Source: Solirubrobacteraceae bacterium (GTDB lineage Bacteria; Actinomycetota; Thermoleophilia; Solirubrobacterales; Solirubrobacteraceae). Taken from it: a stretch of DNA of 59,377 nucleotides. The position numbers were made by a program, and so were the translations under genes. Below are positions 33,628-40,848 of this stretch, one piece after another (the stretch's first letter is position 1; each line of letters starts with the position of its first letter). Location: NCBI GenBank assembly GCA_016462625.1, contig JAEMSV010000011.1, positions 1-59,377 of the forward strand, in the 5' to 3' direction. Under the pieces are notes generated by a model. The model ran no database searches, was not told the origin of the DNA, and was given only the letters and a program-made list of their open reading frames with translations.

Positions 33628-34992
33628 ATGCCGACGCTCCGCGCGCCTAGCGACAGCGGGAAGCTTCCCCCGAAGGTTCGTCTGCCAGCACTCACGCAAA
33701 CCGCGTGGTTTCTGAAGAGTCCGCACGGGTTCCTCGAATACAACGCGCAACGTCTTGGGCCCGTATTTCGTGCCCGAATCCTCGGGTTTGGGAGCGGGGA
33801 CTTTGCGTTCGTGTCGGACCCGGCCCTCATAGAACGAGTATTCACACACCGAGGGTCGAATCTGCTCGCGGGACGAGCTGCGTACACGACCATCGAGCCC
33901 GTCGGAGGTGCCAACTCGCTCCTGGTTCTTGACCCTCCCCGGCACCTTGAAGAACGCAAGCTCATGCTGCCGGCGTTTCACGGAGACCGCATGCGTTCCT
34001 ACCGTGACGTTATTGCGGAGGAGACCCGCAGGTCGATAGCGTCATGGCCCTCTGGCGTGTCGTTCTCATTGCGACCGCGCTTTGCGGAGATCGCGCTTGA
34101 TGTGATCATGCGCGCGGTCTTCGGCCTTTCCCGCGGGCCGAACTACAGCGATCTCCGTGAAGCGCTGCTCTCAGTGGTCGAGAACGACCGCATGATCAGC
34201 TTGGCGCTCATGCTGCCCGCGATCAGGCGCGATGTCGGACCCTGGAGGTCGTGGTCGAACTTTCGCCGTCAGATCCGAGCGGCCGACCATCTCATCTTCC
34301 GCGAGATCGAAGAGCGCTGGAATGACAGCGACCTCTCGTCGCGAGACGACATTCTTTCGATGCTGCTGCTCGCGCGTCGGGACGATGGCTCGGCTCTGAC
34401 GATGGAGGAGCTTCGCGACGAACTCGTCACCATGCTCCTCGCTGGTCACGAGACGACCGCAACGGCGCTGGCGTGGACGTTCGACCAGCTGTTCCGCAAT
34501 CCGCACGTGCTCGAAGAGCTTCAGGCGAACGTCGCCTCGGACGCCCCCGACCCAGCACTGATCGATGCGGTGATCTACGAGGCGCTCCGCGTGCGACCGG
34601 TCATCCCATTTGTTGTGCGCACCCTCACCGAGCCGTGGGAGCTTGCGGGATTCGAGCTTCCAGCCGGATGCACTGTCGCTCCGGCGATCTACGCTGTTCA
34701 TCGGGATCCTCGCTTGTACCCCGATCCAGGCCGGTTCGATCCCACCCGATTCTTGGACCGGCGTCCGGGCACCTATGAGTGGCTGCCGTTCGGGGGAGGG
34801 ACCCGCCGCTGCATCGGGGCGAGCTTCGCGTTGTTCGAGATGCGCACCGTGTTGGAGACCGTGCTTTCAGAGACGACGCTGCGCGCGAACTCGCGCCGTC
34901 CAGAGCGAATCCAGCGCAGGGCGTTCATGCTCGTTCCGGCACGTGGAACACCGGCAGTCAACTACCCGCTACAGACTGTAGCTCGGCATTGA
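33628..34992 (+). CDS. Cytochrome P450 (CYP135/138/110-like)
   Basis: A 454-residue soluble P450. I-helix LLAGHETTATALAW (AGxxT), K-helix YEALRVRPVIP (ExxR), PERF-like region FDPTRFLDRRPGTYEWLPFG, and heme loop FGGGTRRCIGASFALFEMR with the axial Cys. This longer class resembles mycobacterial CYP135/138-type enzymes rather than the other short P450s here. It needs separate ferredoxin and reductase, none of which is encoded nearby. The substrate is unknown; lipids, sterols or polyketides are typical. It stands alone between two TetR genes. Confidence 0.9.
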   Translation: MPTLRAPSDSGKLPPKVRLPALTQTAWFLKSPHGFLEYNAQRLGPVFRARILGFGSGDFAFVSDPALIERVFTHRGSNLLAGRAAYTTIEPVGGANSLLVLDPPRHLEERKLMLPAFHGDRMRSYRDVIAEETRRSIASWPSGVSFSLRPRFAEIALDVIMRAVFGLSRGPNYSDLREALLSVVENDRMISLALMLPAIRRDVGPWRSWSNFRRQIRAADHLIFREIEERWNDSDLSSRDDILSMLLLARRDDGSALTMEELRDELVTMLLAGHETTATALAWTFDQLFRNPHVLEELQANVASDAPDPALIDAVIYEALRVRPVIPFVVRTLTEPWELAGFELPAGCTVAPAIYAVHRDPRLYPDPGRFDPTRFLDRRPGTYEWLPFGGGTRRCIGASFALFEMRTVLETVLSETTLRANSRRPERIQRRAFMLVPARGTPAVNYPLQTVARH

Positions 34993-35128
34993 GACAGGCT
35001 TCTGCGTCCGCAACCCGAGCGCGTGCTCACCCAGCCGGTCGGTCGCAGTTGAGCGCGCGTGGCTCCTACGCTACGGCGTGCGCCGTCCGGGGGTGCCGGG
35101 GATGCTCCCTCGGCACCCCTGCGCGTTT

Positions 35129-35764
35129 TCAATGCGCCGGCGCCAGGTCCTCCGGCCGTTGTTCAGTTCCCGCGAGCGCGCCGAGGCCGATGGACACCAG
35201 AAGCCCAGGTAGATCGTCAACGTTGCGGGCATCGTGTGGCCAGTACGCCGCGGACAGCAGGAGCCCAATGGTCGCGAACGCCGTGGTGACGAGTTCGCTC
35301 GTGGCCCTCTCGGGGTAGCACCGCGAGAGAACGTCCACCCAACGGTCCACGTGCTGTCTCTGGCGTCGGGCGAGGCGCCGCCGCGAATCGGTCGACAGGG
35401 ACCGGTCCTCCCGGGCGTAGATGCTCACCAACGCCGAGTCCGTCAGCGAGAATTCCGCTTGCGCGCGGACCAGCGCCTCAAGATCGTGGAACGGATCGTC
35501 CGTCGGGACGGGCACGAGCAGCAGGAGACGATCCATCGCTTCGTCAAACAGCGTCGAGAGGATCTCGTCCTTCCCAGCGAAGTGTCGGTAAATCGCTGGA
35601 CCAGAGACCCCTGCGGCTTCGCCCAGCTCATCGACGCCGACGGCATCAAAGCCCCGTTCGTAGAACAGCCGCGTGGCGGCGTTCAGGATCTTCCGGTCCC
35701 GCACGGCGCCCGATGTTACCTGTCGAGGATTTCCCGCGTTACTCCAGGCTGATATGCCAGGCAT
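35129..35764 (-). CDS. TetR-family regulator (KstR2/FadR-like)
   Basis: A 211-residue regulator with HTH KILNAATRLFYERGFDAVGV / LGEAAGVSGPAIYRHFAGKD at about 26-70. The C-terminal domain (LVRAQAEFSLTDSALVSIYA ... REDRSLSTDSRRRLARRQRQ) resembles TetR proteins that sense acyl-CoA in lipid or steroid degradation. It is upstream of, and on the same strand as, nothing; it converges with the P450 and follows the MBL gene with 27 bp between, so the two may share a transcript. The start at 35764 is the first ATG. Confidence 0.82.
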   Translation of the reverse strand: MPGISAWSNAGNPRQVTSGAVRDRKILNAATRLFYERGFDAVGVDELGEAAGVSGPAIYRHFAGKDEILSTLFDEAMDRLLLLVPVPTDDPFHDLEALVRAQAEFSLTDSALVSIYAREDRSLSTDSRRRLARRQRQHVDRWVDVLSRCYPERATSELVTTAFATIGLLLSAAYWPHDARNVDDLPGLLVSIGLGALAGTEQRPEDLAPAH

Positions 35765-35791
35765 CTAGACACTAGACAAGCACACCAGTCG

Positions 35792-36718
35792 TCACACACC
35801 ACCACCTGAGAGCGCCCAGGTCGCACCCGGCCCCGGGTAAGCCTCACCGCGCCTGCGGAGATGCTCGAGATGTGCCTGCGTCTCCATCAGCGCCAGCATC
35901 GCGTTCGCCGAGTCTCGGACATCGACGCGGAAGACCGCGTCGCGCAACCGTGCGAGCGTCATCGGAGCGGGAGCCAATTCCAATCGCAGCTGATCCAGCC
36001 GCTTGGCGTGGTGCGCGGCGAGCTCGTCCGCGCGCCCCCGGGCATCTATGTACGGATCGCCGTGCGCTGGCAACACATACCGCACGGGAAGCTCCGCGAC
36101 CCTGCGAAGTGAGCCGAGGAAATCGCCAAGCGAATCGGCCCCGTCCCACGAGGGCTGAATGTTCGGCGTAAACCCAGGTAGCAGCAGGTCACCGCAGAGC
36201 AGCACGCCATCACCCTCCCTGAAGAGGCATACGTGCCCAGGGTCGTGCCCCGGCGTCCACAGGACGCGCCAGTCCCCGATCATCTGACCGTCCTCGAGCG
36301 GATCGATCCCGGGCACGCCGGCCACAAGCGCCGAAAACCCCGCGAAGGCCCGCTCCATCGCGGCAGCATCGGGCCAGCCACTACCCGCACTGCCTTCCCG
36401 ATCCCCTCCCGCGAAGGCGAGACTCGGCGCCACGCCGGGGTGAGCCAGCACCCTCGGTGCCAAGGTCGCAGCCAGACCCCAATGGTCGATGTGCCCGTGC
36501 GTAATCAGCACGCGCTCCGGAACCTGCCCGAGGGCCTCGAAACCCGCCGCGAGCGCCGACTCCGAGCCGCGAGCGCCGGTGTCGACCAGTACCGGGCCGT
36601 CCGACGTTTCGAGCACGTGCACGTGCAGGTGATCCGGCGCAGGCATGGCCAGCGGAACCGTAAATCGAGCGACGCCGGGCGCCGGCCAAGTGACCTCTAC
36701 CTCCACGGCCTTAGACAT
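35792..36718 (-). CDS. Metallo-beta-lactamase-fold hydrolase
   Basis: A 308-residue protein with the MBL metal motif THGHIDHWG (HxHxDH, about 75-80), an additional His in TPGHDPGHVCLF, Asp in LLCGDLLLPGF and His in VLPAHGDPY, a complete two-metal site. The C-terminal extension (HAKRLDQLRLELAPAPMTLA ... LEHLRRRGEAY) is the winged-helix-like tail of LACTB2/glyoxalase-II-related hydrolases. It probably cleaves a thioester or ester. It lies upstream of a TetR gene on the same strand; substrate unknown. Confidence 0.85.
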   Translation of the reverse strand: MSKAVEVEVTWPAPGVARFTVPLAMPAPDHLHVHVLETSDGPVLVDTGARGSESALAAGFEALGQVPERVLITHGHIDHWGLAATLAPRVLAHPGVAPSLAFAGGDREGSAGSGWPDAAAMERAFAGFSALVAGVPGIDPLEDGQMIGDWRVLWTPGHDPGHVCLFREGDGVLLCGDLLLPGFTPNIQPSWDGADSLGDFLGSLRRVAELPVRYVLPAHGDPYIDARGRADELAAHHAKRLDQLRLELAPAPMTLARLRDAVFRVDVRDSANAMLALMETQAHLEHLRRRGEAYPGPGATWALSGGGV

Positions 36719-36888
36719 GCGGCAAGCCTACACGCCCTCGTGAGCGCTCGTTCGCGCTGCGCCCCGTGGCCCTGCGGGCGGTCGAAGGAGTTCCTCGAGG
36801 GGTCGCGCTGACACAGCGAGCCTCTAGGCGGTGACTAAAGGAGACGAACCCGAACCCAAACGCTCTACGTGACGTAGGACACAGAGTG

Positions 36889-36898
36889 AACGATCGTT
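36889..36898. promoter_or_regulatory. AACGATCGTT palindrome
   Basis: A perfect 10-bp palindrome within GTGAACGATCGTTTTGC, repeated at 38,091-38,100 and in near form at 37,863, 40,404 and 33,595. It lies in a gene-free stretch (36,719-37,180) about 170 bp upstream of the MBL gene and just beyond the 37,181 TetR gene. Probable TetR operator; what it controls is unclear. Confidence 0.5.
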
Positions 36899-37092
36899 TT
36901 GCATATCGGGGGCTGATGTCATACCGTCCCATTCCGAGTTCGCCTCCCCTCTGGAGTCCAGTTGTGCTGGCGGGCTCATCCAGCTGACGCGATATCGCGT
37001 CTGCTGGCGAGCGCCATGCCGTCGAGGACCTGGCTGGCGTTCGCGTGCGGCCCGCTATCTCCCTTCCCCTGATACGGCCGCACACGGCTGCT

Positions 37093-37121
37093 GGGTGCCG
37101 GGCTTACACAGCCCGGCACCC
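37093..37121 (-). terminator. 12-bp hairpin after the TetR gene
   Basis: GGGTGCCGGGCT (37,093-37,104) pairs exactly with AGCCCGGCACCC (37,110-37,121) across a 5-nt loop. It lies 60 bp beyond the stop of the minus-strand TetR gene. A clear T-tract is lacking, as often in high-GC actinobacteria. Confidence 0.7.
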
Positions 37122-37180
37122 GGGCCACACCCTCGCGAAGCACCATTCCCCGGAAGTGAAGGCCCCGTGGAGGCCTGTGC

Positions 37181-37840
37181 TCATGCACGCTCGTTGGCGC
37201 CGAAGCGTCCCGTGACGACCCCCCACCAAACGTCAGCCAGCACCTCAACGACATAGCTCGTATCCGAGTGACCCGAGCGGCACGCGACCTCCTGGTACAG
37301 CACCCGCTCCGTCATCCACACAGCCGCAGCCCCGAGTGCCTCGGCACGCTCAGCCGTGCACGCCCCGCTGACGCGCAGCCGATCACGCGCCAAGACGATG
37401 TACCTAGCGACGAGGTCATGCCAGAACACGCCGACCTGGGCGTCGTACGCGGCCGCTTCGATCACGGCACGAAGCAGCGGCGCGTGGTCTGCGAACCCGC
37501 AGACAAGTACTCGCAAAGCCCGCTCGAGTTCATCCCGAGTTGACCCCGAATCCGACAACCATTGCTCGACCGGCCCCGTCATCAGACCGGCCAGCTCCCC
37601 TGCGGCTGTCTTCAGGAGATCCCGCTTGTCTTCGAACGCAAAGTAGAAACTCGTCCACGAGATGCCCGCCTCAGACGCTATCTCCGCCACCGTGAGCTCG
37701 GCATACGATGCCCCGCGCTCCAGTAAGCGCTCGATCGCGGCCACGAGCTCGTGCTGATTTGCGAGCCTGGCACCGAACGGTGACCGGGTCCGCATGACCG
37801 CCTGCCGCGACCCGCGGCGGGCGGGTAGCCGATCCGTCAC
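37181..37840 (-). CDS. TetR-family regulator (EthR-like)
   Basis: A 219-residue regulator with a basic N-terminus, then HTH LVAAIERLLERGASYAELTV / IASEAGISWTSFYFAFEDKR. The ligand domain includes LLRAVIEAAAYDAQVGVFWH and ends WWGVVTGRFGANERA. EthR-like members regulate Baeyer-Villiger and P450 oxygenases. It is divergent from the P450 at 38,147; the 306 bp between them carry AACGATCGTT-type palindromes near each start, so it probably represses both. Start GTG 37840 is used; ATG 37795 is an alternative. Confidence 0.85.
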   Translation of the reverse strand: MTDRLPARRGSRQAVMRTRSPFGARLANQHELVAAIERLLERGASYAELTVAEIASEAGISWTSFYFAFEDKRDLLKTAAGELAGLMTGPVEQWLSDSGSTRDELERALRVLVCGFADHAPLLRAVIEAAAYDAQVGVFWHDLVARYIVLARDRLRVSGACTAERAEALGAAAVWMTERVLYQEVACRSGHSDTSYVVEVLADVWWGVVTGRFGANERA

Positions 37841-37860
37841 AACTCCGATCCGGCATGGAG

Positions 37861-37872
37861 GAGCGATCGTTC
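37861..37872. promoter_or_regulatory. GAGCGATCGTTC near-palindrome at the TetR promoter
   Basis: Core GCGATCGT with flanks matching the AACGATCGTT family, 21 bp upstream of the divergent TetR start. Its position fits autorepression. Confidence 0.5.
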
Positions 37873-38090
37873 ACTTCATCCGCCCATGATCAGACCTTTG
37901 GCGCGCGATCAATTGAGGGATGAAACCGCACGTAAGGATGCTCGCACATGCGGCCAGTGTACCCGTCTCAGCCTAGGAGATCTGGGCTCGTTCAGCTCGT
38001 GTGGCATTTCTGCCGAGCCGCATCGCTCTGGGTGACACGCGCAGCGTAGAAGTCAGGCGCGGCGGGGTGTCGTGCACCCAGCCCCGTGGG

Positions 38091-38100
38091 AACGATCGTT
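38091..38100. promoter_or_regulatory. AACGATCGTT palindrome upstream of P450
   Basis: A perfect copy, 46 bp upstream of the P450 ATG at 38,147 and in the region where a promoter should lie. Probably bound by the divergent TetR product. Confidence 0.6.
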
Positions 38101-38146
38101 GATTCCGGCTTGCGGGAGAACCCTTCCTTCGTACTACGCTGACACC

Positions 38147-39376
38147 ATGTCAAACGTCCAGCCTGAGCTTGATGCGCTGCAAGTTGCCGACGATGGACTG
38201 TGGACCGAGGGTCCCCCGCACGAGACCTTCTCGCGACTGCGACGGGAGTGCCCGGTCCACTGGAGTCGCGGGATCGCGCAGTCGCCCCACGACGCCGGCT
38301 TCTGGTCAGTCACCAAGGCCGATGACGTCCACGCTGTCAGCCGGGACTGGCAGACCTACTCGTCGGCGTCGAACATCCTGCTGATCGACCACGGGGTCCC
38401 AGTCGAACTAGTGCAGGGCATGTTCATCGGAATGGACCCGCCGAAGCACGACCGGATCAAGGCGCTCTTCCAGAAGGCGTTCACGCCGAAGTCCATCGGC
38501 CAGCACGAAGACGCGATTCGGGCGATCACAGCTGGCGTGATGGATGACCTGGAGGGGCGCGAGACGTGCGATCTGGTGACGGAAGTCGCCCAGCCGGTCG
38601 TCGCCAGGGTGATCGGGAGCTTCATGGGCCTCGACCCCGAAGACGACAAGCCGTGGGCGGAATCGATCAACCAACTCCTCGGCTTCGGTGACCCGGACCT
38701 CAATCCAAAGGGCATCGAGCAACTCGTCTCCGAAGACCTGCCACCGATGTACGAGAAGTGCATGCGACTGGTCGAGGACCGCCGCGCAAATCCGACCGAC
38801 GACATGCTCAGCATCCTGATTTTCGCTGACATCGATGGCGATGTGCTCACCGATCTCGAGATCTTCTCCGGGTTCGTCTTGCTCATGGCAGCCGGAAACG
38901 ACTCGACGAAGGCCACCTACACGAGCACCATGAGGGCGCTGATGGAGCATGACGACCAGCGCCAGCTACTTCTCGACGACTCGTCGCTGGTGCCGAGCGC
39001 CGTCGAGGAGGCACTGCGGATGTTCCCCGCCTTCGCACACTTTCGCCGTACCGCGACACAGGACGCGACGCTCGGCGGCTGCCCAATCAAGAAGGGCGAC
39101 AAGATCGCGCTCTGGTACCCGTCCTCGAACCGCGACGAGGATCGCTACGAGGATCCGGAGCGCTTCGACGTCACGCGCAACCCCGAGCACCAGGCCTTCG
39201 GTGCCGGCGGCCGCCACTTCTGTCTCGGGACCGCCCTCGCCCGGCTCGAGCTGAAGATCCTCGTCGAGGAGACCCTCAAGCGCTATCCGACGATGTCGCT
39301 GGCGGGAGAACCCACCTGGGTCATTTCACAGTTCTCCAGCCAACTGAAGAGCCTGCCCGTCAAGCTCGCTGCATGA
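38147..39376 (+). CDS. Cytochrome P450 (paralogue of the 49,336 gene)
   Basis: A 409-residue P450 starting MSNVQPELDALQVADDGLWT. I-helix LLMAAGNDSTKATYTS, K-helix VEEALRMFPAFAHFRRTAT (ExxR), heme loop AFGAGGRHFCLGTALARLEL. This is the bacterial class related to CYP125/142-type lipid and steroid oxidases. It is close in sequence to the P450 at 49,336 (same WTEGPPHETF/WDEGPPFDVF, FPAFAHFRRTA, NRDE, EHQAFGAGGRHFCLG). ATG 38147 is chosen over an upstream frame extension because homology starts there. Its stop overlaps the ATG of an oxidoreductase fragment. Confidence 0.92.
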   Translation: MSNVQPELDALQVADDGLWTEGPPHETFSRLRRECPVHWSRGIAQSPHDAGFWSVTKADDVHAVSRDWQTYSSASNILLIDHGVPVELVQGMFIGMDPPKHDRIKALFQKAFTPKSIGQHEDAIRAITAGVMDDLEGRETCDLVTEVAQPVVARVIGSFMGLDPEDDKPWAESINQLLGFGDPDLNPKGIEQLVSEDLPPMYEKCMRLVEDRRANPTDDMLSILIFADIDGDVLTDLEIFSGFVLLMAAGNDSTKATYTSTMRALMEHDDQRQLLLDDSSLVPSAVEEALRMFPAFAHFRRTATQDATLGGCPIKKGDKIALWYPSSNRDEDRYEDPERFDVTRNPEHQAFGAGGRHFCLGTALARLELKILVEETLKRYPTMSLAGEPTWVISQFSSQLKSLPVKLAA

Positions 39377-39462
39377 CCCCGAGCTCGTCGCAGACGCCTG
39401 ACGTCGACTGGGTCGTCATCGGCTCCGGCTTCGAGGGCAGCGCAAGCGCGCTCCGACTCGCA
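39373..39462 (+). pseudogene. 5' fragment of an FAD-dependent (GMC-like) oxidoreductase
   Basis: ATG overlaps the P450 stop by 4 bp. The start DVDWVVIGSGFEGSASALRL is the dinucleotide-binding loop (GxGxxG with Glu for the usual Gly) seen at the N-terminus of cholesterol-oxidase-like GMC enzymes. After about 30 residues the homology ends and the frame runs into a terminator at 39,551. A full enzyme would be over 500 residues, so the gene is deleted. The original operon was probably P450 plus oxidoreductase. Confidence 0.6.
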
Positions 39463-39550
39463 CACGGTCGCCTGCGGGCTGGCCCGCTTCTGCTGGGCTG
39501 GAGCCCCACCGCCGACCGACCCGGCTTCCGGCTCTTGTCGACCAACAAGA

Positions 39551-39574
39551 AGAGCCCCGCGCGGGCGGGGCTCT
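39551..39574. terminator. Intrinsic-type terminator hairpin
   Basis: AGAGCCCCGC (39,551-39,560) pairs with GCGGGGCTCT (39,565-39,574) with a 4-nt loop. It lies between the P450 transcript and the convergent secreted-protein gene and could serve both. Confidence 0.75.
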
Positions 39575-39614
39575 CCAGTGCTGCCGAAATTGACGGATGT
39601 CAGGCCGTGTCAGG

Positions 39615-40349
39615 TCAGCCCTTTGTGCACTTCAAAGTTCGCGATGCCGCGAAGTCCGTTCCGTCGGCGTACTCAAAGGTGCCTTCTCCGTTCCAGATGC
39701 CGCCGTCGCAGCGGTCGATCTCAATAATGCCTCGCGTCTTGCCCTTGATCTTTGCCGTTTTCTTGATTGAGATCGAGAAGAGGGTCACGGCGACCGGCAC
39801 CCCCGGTGCGGGCTCTTGGAGATTCGCTGGAATGGGGATGTCGGTTCGCAGGCCGTACTTGCCTGACACCTTGCTGATCTTGACGACGATGTTCGACTGG
39901 ATTCGCAGTGGGCTTGCCCCTTCAACGAACATGCTGAGGGAGGACTTCCCGCCGTTCGCGATGCTGATCTTCAGGTCGTTCTGCGTGATCGGACCAGGCG
40001 CGAGGCCTGCGGCCTTCCCGGTCCCGATGATCGACCCGGCTGGGCAATCTGCGGTCGATTTCGCTGACAAGATTTCGCTCGGCGCGCAGGTGGGGAACAG
40101 TCCGCCGTTCCAGCTCGAGCCGCGCGGAAAGAAGATCTGCACGTTCTTGGTCGATGGTGGCTGTGCCCCCGTCGTGTCTCGAGTACCGGTGCTGATCTTC
40201 AGGTTCACGCTTCGGCGCACCTTCTTTGTGCTGGCTTTTGTGGGCGTCGCGCTGATCGTGAAGTCCTGCGTCACCTGAGCGTGGGCGGCAGTCGGCACGA
40301 GCAGAGTCAGTCCGAGCGCCAACGCGCAGGACGGTCGATATCTCACCAT
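39615..40349 (-). CDS. Secreted protein of unknown function
   Basis: A 244-residue protein starting at ATG 40349 behind AAGGAGA. Signal peptide CALALGLTLLVPTAAHAQ ends in AHA-Q, a good cleavage site. The mature part is beta-rich and Lys/Ser/Thr-rich (SATPTKASTKKVRRSVNLKI) with a PAGSIIGTGKAAGLAPGPI segment of a type that recurs in exported Solirubrobacterales proteins and resembles units in the 40,849 protein (CPAGAALGTATM). Two or more Cys pairs are present. No enzyme motif. It converges on the P450 operon. Confidence 0.6.
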   Translation of the reverse strand: MVRYRPSCALALGLTLLVPTAAHAQVTQDFTISATPTKASTKKVRRSVNLKISTGTRDTTGAQPPSTKNVQIFFPRGSSWNGGLFPTCAPSEILSAKSTADCPAGSIIGTGKAAGLAPGPITQNDLKISIANGGKSSLSMFVEGASPLRIQSNIVVKISKVSGKYGLRTDIPIPANLQEPAPGVPVAVTLFSISIKKTAKIKGKTRGIIEIDRCDGGIWNGEGTFEYADGTDFAASRTLKCTKG

Positions 40350-40403
40350 TGTCTCCTTGGGTCCGCAGACACAGGCCGCTCCCTCGACGACCACCGCCGT
40401 GAG

Positions 40404-40413
40404 AACGGTCGTT
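40404..40413. promoter_or_regulatory. AACGGTCGTT, variant of the AACGATCGTT operator
   Basis: One mismatch from the palindrome; 55 bp upstream of the secreted-protein start at 40,349. A second palindrome, ACGTTAACGT (40,808-40,817), lies 32 bp upstream of the next gene. The rest of 40,350-40,848 holds no gene. Confidence 0.4.
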
Positions 40414-40848
40414 ACCATTCGATCTTCGCAACCTAGCACTTCTGCACAGAACGAGCGCCTGCCTCCGAAACCGGTCGATGGTGCGGATCACCATGTGGCG
40501 TGGACGCATCTGCCTTGTGACGCAAGCGGACTTGCGACGCAAGCACACTGCACCCTCGCGAACGGTCGACCTCTGCGCGGCTCCAGGCGGCGTTTGCCAA
40601 CGCCGTTGCTGGGTGGGAGGTACATGGTCGGCGCTCGTTGCGGTTCGTATCGCGAGGGCCGACCACCGCATCGAAGGATGCTCTTCAACGACGGACTCGA
40701 GCCTCCCGGCAAAGACCCCGGACCAGAAAGAGCAAGCGCCGCCGGAGCGCCTCCACGCCACCTCAACCACACCGCAGTCGCTCCGAGTCGAGTACGCTCG
40801 TTAGCGGACGTTAACGTCGTCGGACGCCTGGGAGGCGGGAGAGAGGTC

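Noticed and set aside
36976..37254. Minus-strand frames in the 36,719-37,180 gap
   Set aside because: They cross a perfect 12-bp hairpin and overlap the TetR 3' end; no start site.
40357..40848. Upstream extension of the giant secreted protein by 164 residues
   Set aside because: The extension reads through operator-like palindromes; the signal peptide and ribosome-binding site support ATG 40849.
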